The translations under genes and the position numbers were made by a program. Shown piece after piece: positions 6,295-12,617 of a DNA stretch of 13,163 bases. The notes under the pieces were generated by a model. The model was not told the DNA's origin, did not search any database, and saw only the letters and a program-made list of their open reading frames with translations. The stretch covers positions 1-13,163 of the forward strand of contig CAZKDZ010000122.1 in assembly GCA_964551635.1 (NCBI GenBank), given 5' to 3'. Numbering within the stretch: the first letter of the stretch is position 1; every line of letters starts with the position of its first letter. Origin of the DNA: JAAXHE01 sp964551635 (lineage in GTDB: Bacteria > Latescibacterota > UBA2968 > GCA-2709665).

Positions 6295-7305
6295 TCAGGG
6301 ATTGCGCTGGTCCGCTGGACCGGCGTTGTCGTCCGGGGTTTCAACGGAAAAGACCTGCTCGATTACTTCCTCGATGGGCGGGTCTTCAACGGTCAGGTCG
6401 AGTACGGGTAGATCACCGAGTATCCTCGCTGTCACCTGCGGCGTTGCCTCTTTGGGTACCCTCAGGGAGTAACGTAGCCCGGCGGCCTCAACAACCTCAC
6501 CGTACGGAGAGAGGTCTGCGTTTTCGGTCTCGAGTTCGACGTCGATTGTCTTGTGCGGGGAGAATCGGGTGACGAGATCGGAAAGCGCGCCATCAAAGAG
6601 AATCCGGCCATGATGGATAACCACGACACGTTTGCAGAGCGCTTCGACGTCGGCCATGTAGTGGCTGGTCAGCAGCACCGTCGCGCCGTGTGCGCGGTTG
6701 TAGTCTTCAACGAAACTTCGGATCCGGCGCTGCATGGTAACGTCGAGGCCGATTGTGGGCTCGTCCAGGAACAACACTTTCGGACGATGCAACAGGGCGG
6801 CCGCGATCTCGCACTTCATCCGCTCCCCGAGGGACAGGTTTCTGACCGGTTTCGGCAGAAGCGGTTCCAGCTCGAGCAATTCCGTCAGCTCATCGAGCGT
6901 CGCTTTGTAGTCCCGGCGTGAAATTCGATAGACTGCCCGGTTGCGTTCCAGGGAGTCGATCATCGGGATGTCCCAGATCAGCTGGTTTCGCTGTCCCATT
7001 ACGAGCGTAATCTGACGGAGGAAAGCCCTGTCGCGCCGGTGCGGAACATGACCCAGTACTTCGGCCGCGCCGTCCGTGGGATAGAGCAATCCGGAGAGCA
7101 TCTTGAGAGTCGTTGTCTTTCCCGCCCCGTTGGGACCGAGAAAGCCAACGATTTCACCAGGTTCGACGCTGAAGGAGATCGCTTCGACGGCCTTGACCGT
7201 CCTCGTTTGCCGTTTGACAAGGCTCCTGGCCGCGGCGCGCAGACCGGCTTCGCGTTCGGGCACCGCGTAGTGCCTGGAGAGCTCGTTAACCGTTATGGCG
7301 TGCAT
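6295..7305 (-). CDS. ABC transporter ATP-binding subunit (COG4586-like)
   Basis: 336 residues with all nucleotide-binding motifs intact: Walker A GPNGAGKTT (57-65), Q-loop Q105, signature LSLGE (157-161), Walker B VLFLDE (177-182), D-loop (IGLD) and H-loop H215. The N-terminal ~35 residues before the first strand, with a KAVEAISFSV segment, and the ~90-residue C-terminal extension after the H-loop are typical of the ATPase partner of DUF990-type permeases. It powers the export unit made with the two permeases that follow (53 and 28 base gaps). The ATG at 7303-7305 has no obvious Shine-Dalgarno sequence, but a stop codon lies 11 codons upstream with no other start between, so this start holds. 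Possible roles are drug or viologen efflux or export of a cell-envelope component; none can be chosen. Confidence 0.92.
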   Translation of the reverse strand: MHAITVNELSRHYAVPEREAGLRAAARSLVKRQTRTVKAVEAISFSVEPGEIVGFLGPNGAGKTTTLKMLSGLLYPTDGAAEVLGHVPHRRDRAFLRQITLVMGQRNQLIWDIPMIDSLERNRAVYRISRRDYKATLDELTELLELEPLLPKPVRNLSLGERMKCEIAAALLHRPKVLFLDEPTIGLDVTMQRRIRSFVEDYNRAHGATVLLTSHYMADVEALCKRVVVIHHGRILFDGALSDLVTRFSPHKTIDVELETENADLSPYGEVVEAAGLRYSLRVPKEATPQVTARILGDLPVLDLTVEDPPIEEVIEQVFSVETPDDNAGPADQRNP

Positions 7306-7351
7306 ATGAACGTGGATGCAGGTTTGGGATTCCCGTCAATATGGACAACGA

Positions 7352-7377
7352 GCCGCCGGTCTGTTGGATTCGGCGGC
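7352..7377 (-). repeat. GC-rich hairpin between glycosidase-like gene and ABC operon
   Basis: GCCGCCG (7352-7358) pairs perfectly with CGGCGGC (7371-7377) around a 12-base loop, in the 125-bp gap between the glycosidase-like gene stop and the ABC ATPase start. The minus-strand sequence after it is CTCGTTGTCC, without a T run, so it is a poor intrinsic terminator but could stabilise the upstream message or act as a weak one. The rest of the gap shows nothing I recognise. Confidence 0.4.
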
Positions 7378-7430
7378 CCGTGAGAGCGCGAAATAGAAGA
7401 TATATCCTGGAAAGGCCACAGCAGGAACAC

Positions 7431-8663
7431 TCACGAACGGGCAAGTTCCTGAACGACGCGCCAGTCGGATTCTGTCATGTCATTGTAGTGCCAGTAGATC
7501 AGGGTGGTCAGGCCGCCCTGTTCAACGGTCTGCAGCAGGTGTTCGAGTTCGCGACTGTCCATGCGGACGCCACCGTGGTGCAGCCCCATCCACGGCCGGA
7601 TGCGGGAGACGTCGCCCAGGCGCTCTCGCATCTTGTTGATCTCGCTGAGGGCCACCTGCTCGAAGAACCCGGCGGGCAACGGAGCGTCCAGGTCGGCGAG
7701 GCATCCAGCGCCGGGAATCCACAGGGCGAAGAGTTCGCGTACGCGGTCGAGCGCTTGCAGTTCGGTCATTCCGGGGTTCCACTCGCACAGGGTTTTCGCC
7801 CACCGATACAGGGTACCCTTGAGGCCATCGATCCCGTGCTGCCAGAAATAGAGTTTCGGGCACTGGAAGTCCACGATTTCCGCAAGGCGTCGGAAATTGT
7901 AGCCGGTAAGCGGCGCGAAGGCGGGCAGGCGCGGGCCGCAGGCCACCTTGCGCGCCGGCTCCAGCGACCGGGCGGTGTCGGCAAATGCGCCAACGTAGTG
8001 CTCGATGCTGTCAGTTTTGAACCGGATCCAGTCGAACAGGCCGGGGTTGGATATAAGCGCGTCGAGCCCGTCGATCAGCCCGCGTTCGCGGCGGCCCGGC
8101 GGCAGATTCCCGAGATTCCCAAGGCTGTCCTTCAGTTCCGCCTGCGCCTTCCAAAGGAGTTCGAAATCATACCCCCATTGTGCGGCTCGCGAACGGCAGC
8201 AGTCGCAGTCGCACCGGAACAGATTGCTCCGATGGTCGGGCGCGATCTCGTACCCCCATTCCGGTCCGTCCAGGATGAATCCGTCCACCCCGGGGTAACT
8301 CCGTACGACGTCCCGCGTCCGAGCGGGTCCGTACCTGAGTTTTTCAGGATCGTTGATGCAGCCAGGGGCGGATTGAAGCCAATCGTGCAGATACACGCCG
8401 AATTTCCGGTGTTTTGCCCGCTCGACGGCGCGCTGGAGCGTTTCAAACCTGGAGACGTCTTCGGGCGACAACTCCGGGGGACGGGTCTCGCACCCATCAT
8501 AGAGTTCAGGCGTGGGCGGATATGCCGGCGACGAGCCGAATCTCAGATCGCCCAGCACGATCGTGTCGATGCCCACCCCTTCCAGGCGGTCCAGGATGTG
8601 GTCGGCGCCTTCTTCTTCGAAGGCGTCGATCCGGCCGATAAACATCCATATATCGAGTGGCAT
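7431..8663 (-). CDS. Uncharacterised TIM-barrel glycoside hydrolase-like protein with Cys cluster
   Basis: 410 residues, no signal peptide. The pattern of strands (DIWMFIG, IDTIVLGDL, FGVYLHDWL, VDGFILDGPEW, IVDFQCPKLYFW, IRPWMGLHHGG, TLIYWHY) suits a (beta/alpha)8 barrel of the hypothetical-glycosidase type. Candidate acids at strand ends are D132 and E135 in FILDGPEW. Directly after comes CDCDCC (C151, C153, C155, C156), like the C-x-C-x-x-C metal-binding insert I know from several families of putative glycosidases with a GH-A-like barrel. I cannot assign a family or substrate. ATG start with a weak GGAA upstream. It lies 66 bases after nadA, with a hairpin between, and 125 bases before the ABC operon. 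Cytoplasmic location argues for action on imported oligosaccharides or glycosides. Confidence 0.75.
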   Translation of the reverse strand: MPLDIWMFIGRIDAFEEEGADHILDRLEGVGIDTIVLGDLRFGSSPAYPPTPELYDGCETRPPELSPEDVSRFETLQRAVERAKHRKFGVYLHDWLQSAPGCINDPEKLRYGPARTRDVVRSYPGVDGFILDGPEWGYEIAPDHRSNLFRCDCDCCRSRAAQWGYDFELLWKAQAELKDSLGNLGNLPPGRRERGLIDGLDALISNPGLFDWIRFKTDSIEHYVGAFADTARSLEPARKVACGPRLPAFAPLTGYNFRRLAEIVDFQCPKLYFWQHGIDGLKGTLYRWAKTLCEWNPGMTELQALDRVRELFALWIPGAGCLADLDAPLPAGFFEQVALSEINKMRERLGDVSRIRPWMGLHHGGVRMDSRELEHLLQTVEQGGLTTLIYWHYNDMTESDWRVVQELARS

Positions 8664-8678
8664 GTACGTTCCATACGA

Positions 8679-8705
8679 AAGGAGGGCGGGTATGCAACCC
8701 CGCCC
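8679..8705 (-). terminator. Hairpin after nadA, possible weak terminator
   Basis: GGGCGGG (8684-8690) pairs with CCCGCCC (8699-8705) around an 8-base loop, between the nadA stop (8730) and the next start (8663). In the direction of transcription the stem is followed by TCCTTTCG, a short and impure T tract, so termination would be partial. It could separate nadA expression from the glycosidase-like gene. Confidence 0.4.
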
Positions 8706-8729
8706 CTGAGGATCGGGTCGTTTATCAAT

Positions 8730-9779
8730 TCATCCGATTTCCAGCATGCGGTCCACCGCGCGCCTGGCGCGGATGCGAATGTCTTCGGGCACTTCGATAA
8801 TCTGCTCGTTGTTTTTCAACGCGTTCAACGTGTCTTCCAGTGTAATTTCATTCATGTGCGGGCAACGGATACTGCAAAGCCGCACCATTTCTTTCTCGGG
8901 GTTGTCGGCCATGATATTGTCGCCCATACTGCATTCCGTCAGCAGCAGATAACTCGACGCGTCAGTATCCTGTACAAACGCGCTCATCCGGGAGGTGCTG
9001 CTGGAGAAGTCGGATGCGGCCACAACTTCGGGACTGCACTCCGGATGGGCGAGAACGAGCACTCCCGGAAACTGCTCCCGCACGTGGGTGACGTCGTCGA
9101 CAGTGAATTTCTCGTGCACTTCGCACCGGCCGCGCCAGCCGATCATCTCGTATTCGAGCTTCGTTTGCGGCAGACCGGGCTCTTCCCGCGTCGGGAAGAT
9201 GATTCGCTTGCCGGTTTCCTGGGCCACGTTTGCCGCCAGATACTCATCGGGAAGAAATATGACGGTTTCGCTGCCGAGGGACTCCACGATCTTCGCGGCG
9301 TTGCTGGACGTACAGCAGACGTCGCATTCCGCCTTAACGTCCGCATACGTGTTGATGTACGTGACGATGGGGACTCCGGGGTACTCCTTTCTCAGCCGGC
9401 GGACGTCTTCAGCGCTGATACTCGCCGCGAGCGAACAGCCCGCAACCCGTGCAGGCAGGAGTACGGTTTTTTCCGGATTGAGGATCTTCGCGGTTTCCGC
9501 CATGAATCGTACGCCGCAGAAGACGATCGGGTCGCATTCGGTTTCAGCGGCTTTGCGGCTGAGTTCGAGCGAGTCGCCAACCACGTCCGGCACGGTATGG
9601 AAGAGCGCCGGTTCCATGTAGTTGTGGCCCAGGATGATAGCGCCTCGCTGTTCCTTCAGGCGGTTGATCTCGTAGACCAGTTCGGCCTTATACAGCAGCT
9701 CGATTTCCGGCACGATACCGCTGAGTTTGCGCTCCATGTGTTCGTACGTTTCCTGGAGCGTATCCGCCAGGATTGCCAT
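8730..9779 (-). CDS. nadA: Quinolinate synthase NadA
   Basis: 349 residues. Condenses iminoaspartate with dihydroxyacetone phosphate to quinolinate in de novo NAD synthesis, in the cytoplasm, using a [4Fe-4S] cluster. Recognised by GHNYMEPALFHTVPDVVGDS near residues 51-70, CGVRFMAETAKIL (88-100), YINTYADVKAECD, GRCEVHEKFT, LAHPEC and CPHMNEITLE. By position in known enzymes, the cluster ligands are C115 (VAGCSLA), C219 (GRCEVH) and C306 (RCPHMN). Relative to the short Thermotoga type there are about 17 extra residues before GRCEVH, as in longer NadA forms. nadB and nadC are not next to it. ATG start with GGAGA about nine bases upstream; own promoter at 9825-9853. All catalytic features look intact. 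Confidence 0.97.
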   Translation of the reverse strand: MAILADTLQETYEHMERKLSGIVPEIELLYKAELVYEINRLKEQRGAIILGHNYMEPALFHTVPDVVGDSLELSRKAAETECDPIVFCGVRFMAETAKILNPEKTVLLPARVAGCSLAASISAEDVRRLRKEYPGVPIVTYINTYADVKAECDVCCTSSNAAKIVESLGSETVIFLPDEYLAANVAQETGKRIIFPTREEPGLPQTKLEYEMIGWRGRCEVHEKFTVDDVTHVREQFPGVLVLAHPECSPEVVAASDFSSSTSRMSAFVQDTDASSYLLLTECSMGDNIMADNPEKEMVRLCSIRCPHMNEITLEDTLNALKNNEQIIEVPEDIRIRARRAVDRMLEIG

Positions 9780-9815
9780 CGAGAGTGTCTCCGCGCCTTC
9801 TGAAATGGGAATGGG

Positions 9816-9825
9816 TTAGCGCTAA
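9816..9825. promoter_or_regulatory. Perfect 10-bp palindrome at nadA transcription start, candidate operator
   Basis: TTAGCGCTAA is a perfect palindrome that touches the end of the -10 box and covers the predicted transcription start of nadA. The location is ideal for a repressor such as an NAD-responsive regulator, but it does not match an operator sequence I can name. Palindrome seen; role inferred. Confidence 0.35.
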
Positions 9826-9853
9826 AGATAAACAAACTTGGTTGGATCGGCAA
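9825..9853 (-). promoter_or_regulatory. Putative sigma70-type promoter of nadA
   Basis: On the minus strand TTGCCG (9848-9853) and TATCTT (9825-9830) are separated by exactly 17 bases, giving a start near 9817-9818 and a leader of about 40 bases. An inverted repeat CAAGGG/CCCTTG (9851-9856 and 9864-9869) overlaps the -35 edge. The rest of the 235-bp gap 9780-10014 holds only a weak 6-bp hairpin (9944-9949 with 9962-9967). Confidence 0.55.
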
Positions 9854-10014
9854 GGGCATAGGACCCTTGAATTCGCGTCTCAATACGGACACAATGCCGG
9901 AATTGCCGGGTCTCCTGCGGGTGCGGGTTCGAATGACTGCATGCTCTCACACGGGGAGTAATGAGAGACCGGGGCGGCGCCGGCATGAGTGTTACCGCCT
10001 GAAGTCCCGGTTGT

Positions 10015-11073
10015 CTAGTCTGCGAGATCCTCCTGGCGTGAGCGTCTCAGGAGTTCGGCTTCCGCATTCCGCCTGTCAGCGTCGGTTTTGAGCGGCTTGA
10101 CGGTGACCCCCGGCGCCGGCCTGGGTGAAAGGATCCGGCTGGCGCCGGCGCGCTGCAGTTCGCGGATAACCTGATCGGGATCCGGCGCCAGCGCAATAAT
10201 GGTGCCGCCTGCCCCCGCACCCGCCAGCTTGGCGCCCAGAGCCCCGGCACTCAGCGCGGCCTGAATGAGGCGTTCGTTCTCCGGACCGGAACCGCCGAGA
10301 TCCCGCTGGATGTCGTGATTCTCCACCATCAGTTCTCCCAGGGTTGGCCAGTCTGCTTCCAGAAGGGCACGTTTTCCCATTCGAGCCACGTGGGCAATGC
10401 GCAGATAGCTGCGGACGACCTCCCGGTCGCCTTCCAGCCAGCGTTCCCGGATCGGCTGGTGCACGCGGGCCGAGTTGCGCTTTATCCCCGTGTGGGCGAG
10501 GACGAAGGGATATTCGTCGACGAACGGCGCGAGGGGTTCGACAGTGGCGTAGGGTTCAGCGGCCAGCGCCCGGTAGAACTGCTTTTCCCGGAAGTCAAGA
10601 AAGTTCAGCCCTCCGACTGTGCACATATACGCGTCCTGGTAACCGCACAGGACCAGGTAGTGCAGTTCGATGTGGCGTGCCATTTCCGCACGGTAGTAGA
10701 CGTGGACGGACCGGCCCAGGTAGGCCAGAACGGCATTGAGAATCGATACGATCAGGGCGGATGAACTTGACAGCCCCGCCCTGAAGGGGACGTCGCACGC
10801 CCAGCGCAGGGAGAACAAAGCGTTTTTCAGGTTGAGGTAGTCGACCACGGCCATCGCGACGTCGAAGTGTCCACCGTCCGGCTTCAATTCATCTGCGGAT
10901 TGAATCACACGCCGGCAGCCCGCAACCTCGAAGCTCAGAACGTCGGCGGGTTCGATGAGTACGACGGCGCGTTCCCGGGTTGAACACGAGATGACGCTGC
11001 CCCCGTACATATCGGTGGGATTGCCGATAATGCCCGCTCTGCCGGGCGCCGAACTCAGGTATACCCCCGGCAT
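10015..11073 (-). CDS. GHMP-family sugar kinase, glucuronokinase-like
   Basis: 352 residues with the three GHMP motifs: PGRAGIIGNPTD (10-21), the phosphate loop PFRAGLSSSSA (96-106) and AKLAGAGAGG near 281-290. It resembles plant glucuronokinase, as I remember it, well beyond these motifs: GNPTDMYGGSVIS against GNPSDVYFGRTIS, VHQPIRERWLEGD (204-216) against a VH-x-x-x-RQRWLDGD segment, and a similar GRxALL...ELMxxNxDIRR helix. That enzyme phosphorylates D-glucuronate at C1. Here it follows a GalU-like uridylyltransferase by two bases, so the pair could make a UDP-sugar from the free sugar acid. The ATG at 11071-11073 with GAGGGAA eight bases upstream is preferred over an in-frame TTG at 11079. 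The family call is firm; the substrate is inferred and galacturonate, galactose or a heptose derivative remain possible. Confidence 0.83.
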   Translation of the reverse strand: MPGVYLSSAPGRAGIIGNPTDMYGGSVISCSTRERAVVLIEPADVLSFEVAGCRRVIQSADELKPDGGHFDVAMAVVDYLNLKNALFSLRWACDVPFRAGLSSSSALIVSILNAVLAYLGRSVHVYYRAEMARHIELHYLVLCGYQDAYMCTVGGLNFLDFREKQFYRALAAEPYATVEPLAPFVDEYPFVLAHTGIKRNSARVHQPIRERWLEGDREVVRSYLRIAHVARMGKRALLEADWPTLGELMVENHDIQRDLGGSGPENERLIQAALSAGALGAKLAGAGAGGTIIALAPDPDQVIRELQRAGASRILSPRPAPGVTVKPLKTDADRRNAEAELLRRSRQEDLAD

Positions 11074-11075
11074 AC

Positions 11076-11981
11076 TCAAAATTCCCTCAGTTGCTTCTGG
11101 ATATGCTGCCGGATGAGATAACCGAGGCGCTGGTCCGAGATGGCGAAGTCGATGAACGCCTTATAGTACGATACGGGGTCGCCGATGCCATATCGAAGTT
11201 CCTCTTTTTTCAGTCGGACGCACCGAACCGTTCGGCCCATCTTGATCAGCGTGGCAATCGCATCCGTCAGCTCCAGTTTGCCGCTGTGTCCCGGCAGGGT
11301 GTGCCGTATTGCGTCGAATATCTCGGGATGAAACACATAGCGGGCGGCGACTGCAAGTCGACTGGGCGCGTCGGCAGGGGATGGCTTTTCCACGATGCTT
11401 TCGATTTCGAAGTCCGTGCTGGCACGGCCCTTGGGTTTGACAATGCCATAATTGGGCACATCCAATGGATCCACCTCCACAACGGCGATAGTACATCGTG
11501 AGTCGTGCTGGAAATGGGACCTGATCATCCTCCGGATCAGGCCAGCGTGGCTGCCGGACTTGACAATGGTATCTCCGAGCGCTACGATGAACGGGTCGTT
11601 TCCCACGAAGTCCTCGGCGCCGCCAATGGCGTCTCCTATTCCGGGCGGCGTGTGCCGACCGTGAGGGATGAGCTGGCGGGTAAAGAAAAACCTTACTGAC
11701 TCGCGTCCAAAATCCACTGCGTCCAGCAGTTCCCGGTTTTCGCTTTCCGACAGCCGGTTCAAAAGTTCATGGTCCCGATCGAAGTGATCTTCGACAGGCC
11801 GTTTGTCCCGTCCGGTAATGAACAGGAACCTTGTCAGGCCCTGGTCGACCATTTCTTCCACGACGTATTGGACCACGGGCTTACACGCGACCGGGAGCAT
11901 CTCCTTTGGCTGCGATTTGGTGGCAGGCAGGAGCCCGGTGCCCATCCCCGCCAACGGGATCACGACTTTTTCGATTTCCAT
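11076..11981 (-). CDS. GalU-like sugar-1-phosphate uridylyltransferase, divergent at signature residues
   Basis: 301 residues of the GalU family (UTP + sugar-1-phosphate to UDP-sugar + PPi). Family features: AGMGTGLLPATKSQPKEMLP at residues 11-30 with K26, VGNDPFIVALGDT (D137), NYGIV, IVEKP, GKLELTDAI, and a YYKAF helix. Several positions differ from standard GalU: the GTR arginine is G16, the GLGHAV segment reads GIGDAI (H to D117), and RYDxG is RYGIG (D to G265). The enzyme may thus use another sugar phosphate, such as glucuronate-1-phosphate from the kinase encoded just downstream. The frame runs up to a GTG at 12041, but that codon is inside the trxA terminator hairpin; the ATG at 11979-11981 with AGGGGG nine bases upstream starts exactly at the conserved MEIEKVVIPLAG. 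No promoter is evident between the terminator and this start. Confidence 0.85.
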   Translation of the reverse strand: MEIEKVVIPLAGMGTGLLPATKSQPKEMLPVACKPVVQYVVEEMVDQGLTRFLFITGRDKRPVEDHFDRDHELLNRLSESENRELLDAVDFGRESVRFFFTRQLIPHGRHTPPGIGDAIGGAEDFVGNDPFIVALGDTIVKSGSHAGLIRRMIRSHFQHDSRCTIAVVEVDPLDVPNYGIVKPKGRASTDFEIESIVEKPSPADAPSRLAVAARYVFHPEIFDAIRHTLPGHSGKLELTDAIATLIKMGRTVRCVRLKKEELRYGIGDPVSYYKAFIDFAISDQRLGYLIRQHIQKQLREF

Positions 11982-12010
11982 ATGTGCGAACCCCCTGGGA
12001 TGTTGGAACA

Positions 12011-12045
12011 CAAAAATCAGGGCGTGCCTCCTGCGGCACACCCTG
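12011..12045 (-). terminator. Intrinsic terminator downstream of trxA
   Basis: In the direction of transcription, CAGGGTGTGCC (12035-12045) pairs over 11 bases, with one G-U wobble, with GGCACGCCCTG (12018-12028) around a 6-base loop, and is followed by ATTTTTG (12011-12017). This is a textbook rho-independent terminator, 59 bases after the trxA stop. As it also lies just upstream of the GalU-like gene, partial read-through or attenuation could control that gene. Confidence 0.88.
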
Positions 12046-12072
12046 TATTCGATGGGACTGTCATGGTTCGTA

Positions 12073-12084
12073 CAGCGGCCGCTG
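12073..12084. repeat. Perfect 12-bp palindrome after trxA
   Basis: CAGCGGCCGCTG is a perfect 12-bp palindrome between the trxA stop codon and its terminator. As RNA it could form only a 4-bp stem with a 4-base loop. It may be a protein-binding site or chance in GC-rich sequence. Confidence 0.35.
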
Positions 12085-12103
12085 ATTTCGCCCGGCCACG
12101 TGC

Positions 12104-12427
12104 CTACAGCACGGCGTCGAGTTTTTCAACCAGTTGTTTCTTCGGTACCGCGCCGACAACCTGGTCCGCCAATTCGCCGTCTTTAAAAATGAGCAGCGTG
12201 GGAATACTTCGGATTCCGTAGTCGGCGGCGATTTTCTGTTCGGAGTCCACGTCGACCTTACCCACCTTGACCCGGCCCTCGTACTCGACGGCGAGTTCGT
12301 CCACGATTGGCGCGACCATGCGGCAGGGCCCGCACCACACGGCCCAGAAGTCCACGAGTACCGGAAGGGTGGACTCGACGACTTCAACCTGAAAGCTATC
12401 GTCGGTTATGGTTATTGGATTTCCCAA
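12104..12427 (-). CDS. trxA: Thioredoxin
   Basis: 107 residues from the preferred start, the classical thioredoxin length. The redox site WCGPC is at residues 31-35, the conserved cis-proline at P77 (SIPTLLIF), with the buried D26 (VLVDFWA) and the FKDGELAD turn; cytoplasmic protein disulfide reductase, no signal peptide. The frame opens with GTG GTG at 12439/12436, which would give 111 or 110 residues beginning VVCALG. However AGGTGG (12436-12441) lies eight bases before the TTG at 12425-12427, and translation from there gives the usual N-terminus MGNPITITDDSF, so TTG is the likelier start; GTG at 12439 is the alternative. It is a single-gene transcription unit with a strong promoter at 12538-12566 and an intrinsic terminator at 12011-12045. 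Confidence 0.95.
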   Translation of the reverse strand: MGNPITITDDSFQVEVVESTLPVLVDFWAVWCGPCRMVAPIVDELAVEYEGRVKVGKVDVDSEQKIAADYGIRSIPTLLIFKDGELADQVVGAVPKKQLVEKLDAVL

Positions 12428-12537
12428 CGCGCACACCACCTTTCGTTAAGAAGTCGTTTTGAAATTACCGGTGAGTTCCCGGGCACGAGCGTTACCAATA
12501 CACGTACCCCAGGATTCCGGCTCCTCATGGATTGTCA

Positions 12538-12566
12538 AATCTACCAAGTTTTCGGGGTCGTGTCAA
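12538..12566 (-). promoter_or_regulatory. Strong sigma70-type promoter of trxA
   Basis: On the minus strand, consensus -35 TTGACA (12561-12566) and -10 TAGATT (12538-12543) are separated by exactly 17 bases. Transcription should start near 12531, giving a leader of about 100 bases. A second TTGACA at 12533-12538 overlaps the -10 box but has no good partner downstream. The gap between holA and trxA (12440-12617) holds no gene. Confidence 0.7.
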
Positions 12567-12617
12567 GAATCACAAAAGAGAGTGAAAGCCCAAGTGAGGG
12601 TGTCGCCCGGCGCCGAT

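Noticed and set aside
7341..9803. An open frame of 820 codons on the plus strand.
   Set aside because: It runs antisense through both the glycosidase-like gene and nadA. The protein has no recognisable motif, and long antisense frames are common opposite GC-rich genes. nadA on the other strand is certain.
9921..9945. GGGTTCGAATGAC resembles a tRNA T-arm.
   Set aside because: The flanking five bases do not pair to make the T stem, and no acceptor, D or anticodon arms can be found around it on either strand.
11982..12041. Upstream extension of the GalU-like gene to a GTG start.
   Set aside because: The extra 20 residues are encoded inside and just after the trxA terminator hairpin and do not resemble any GalU N-terminus; the ATG at 11981 has a good ribosome site.
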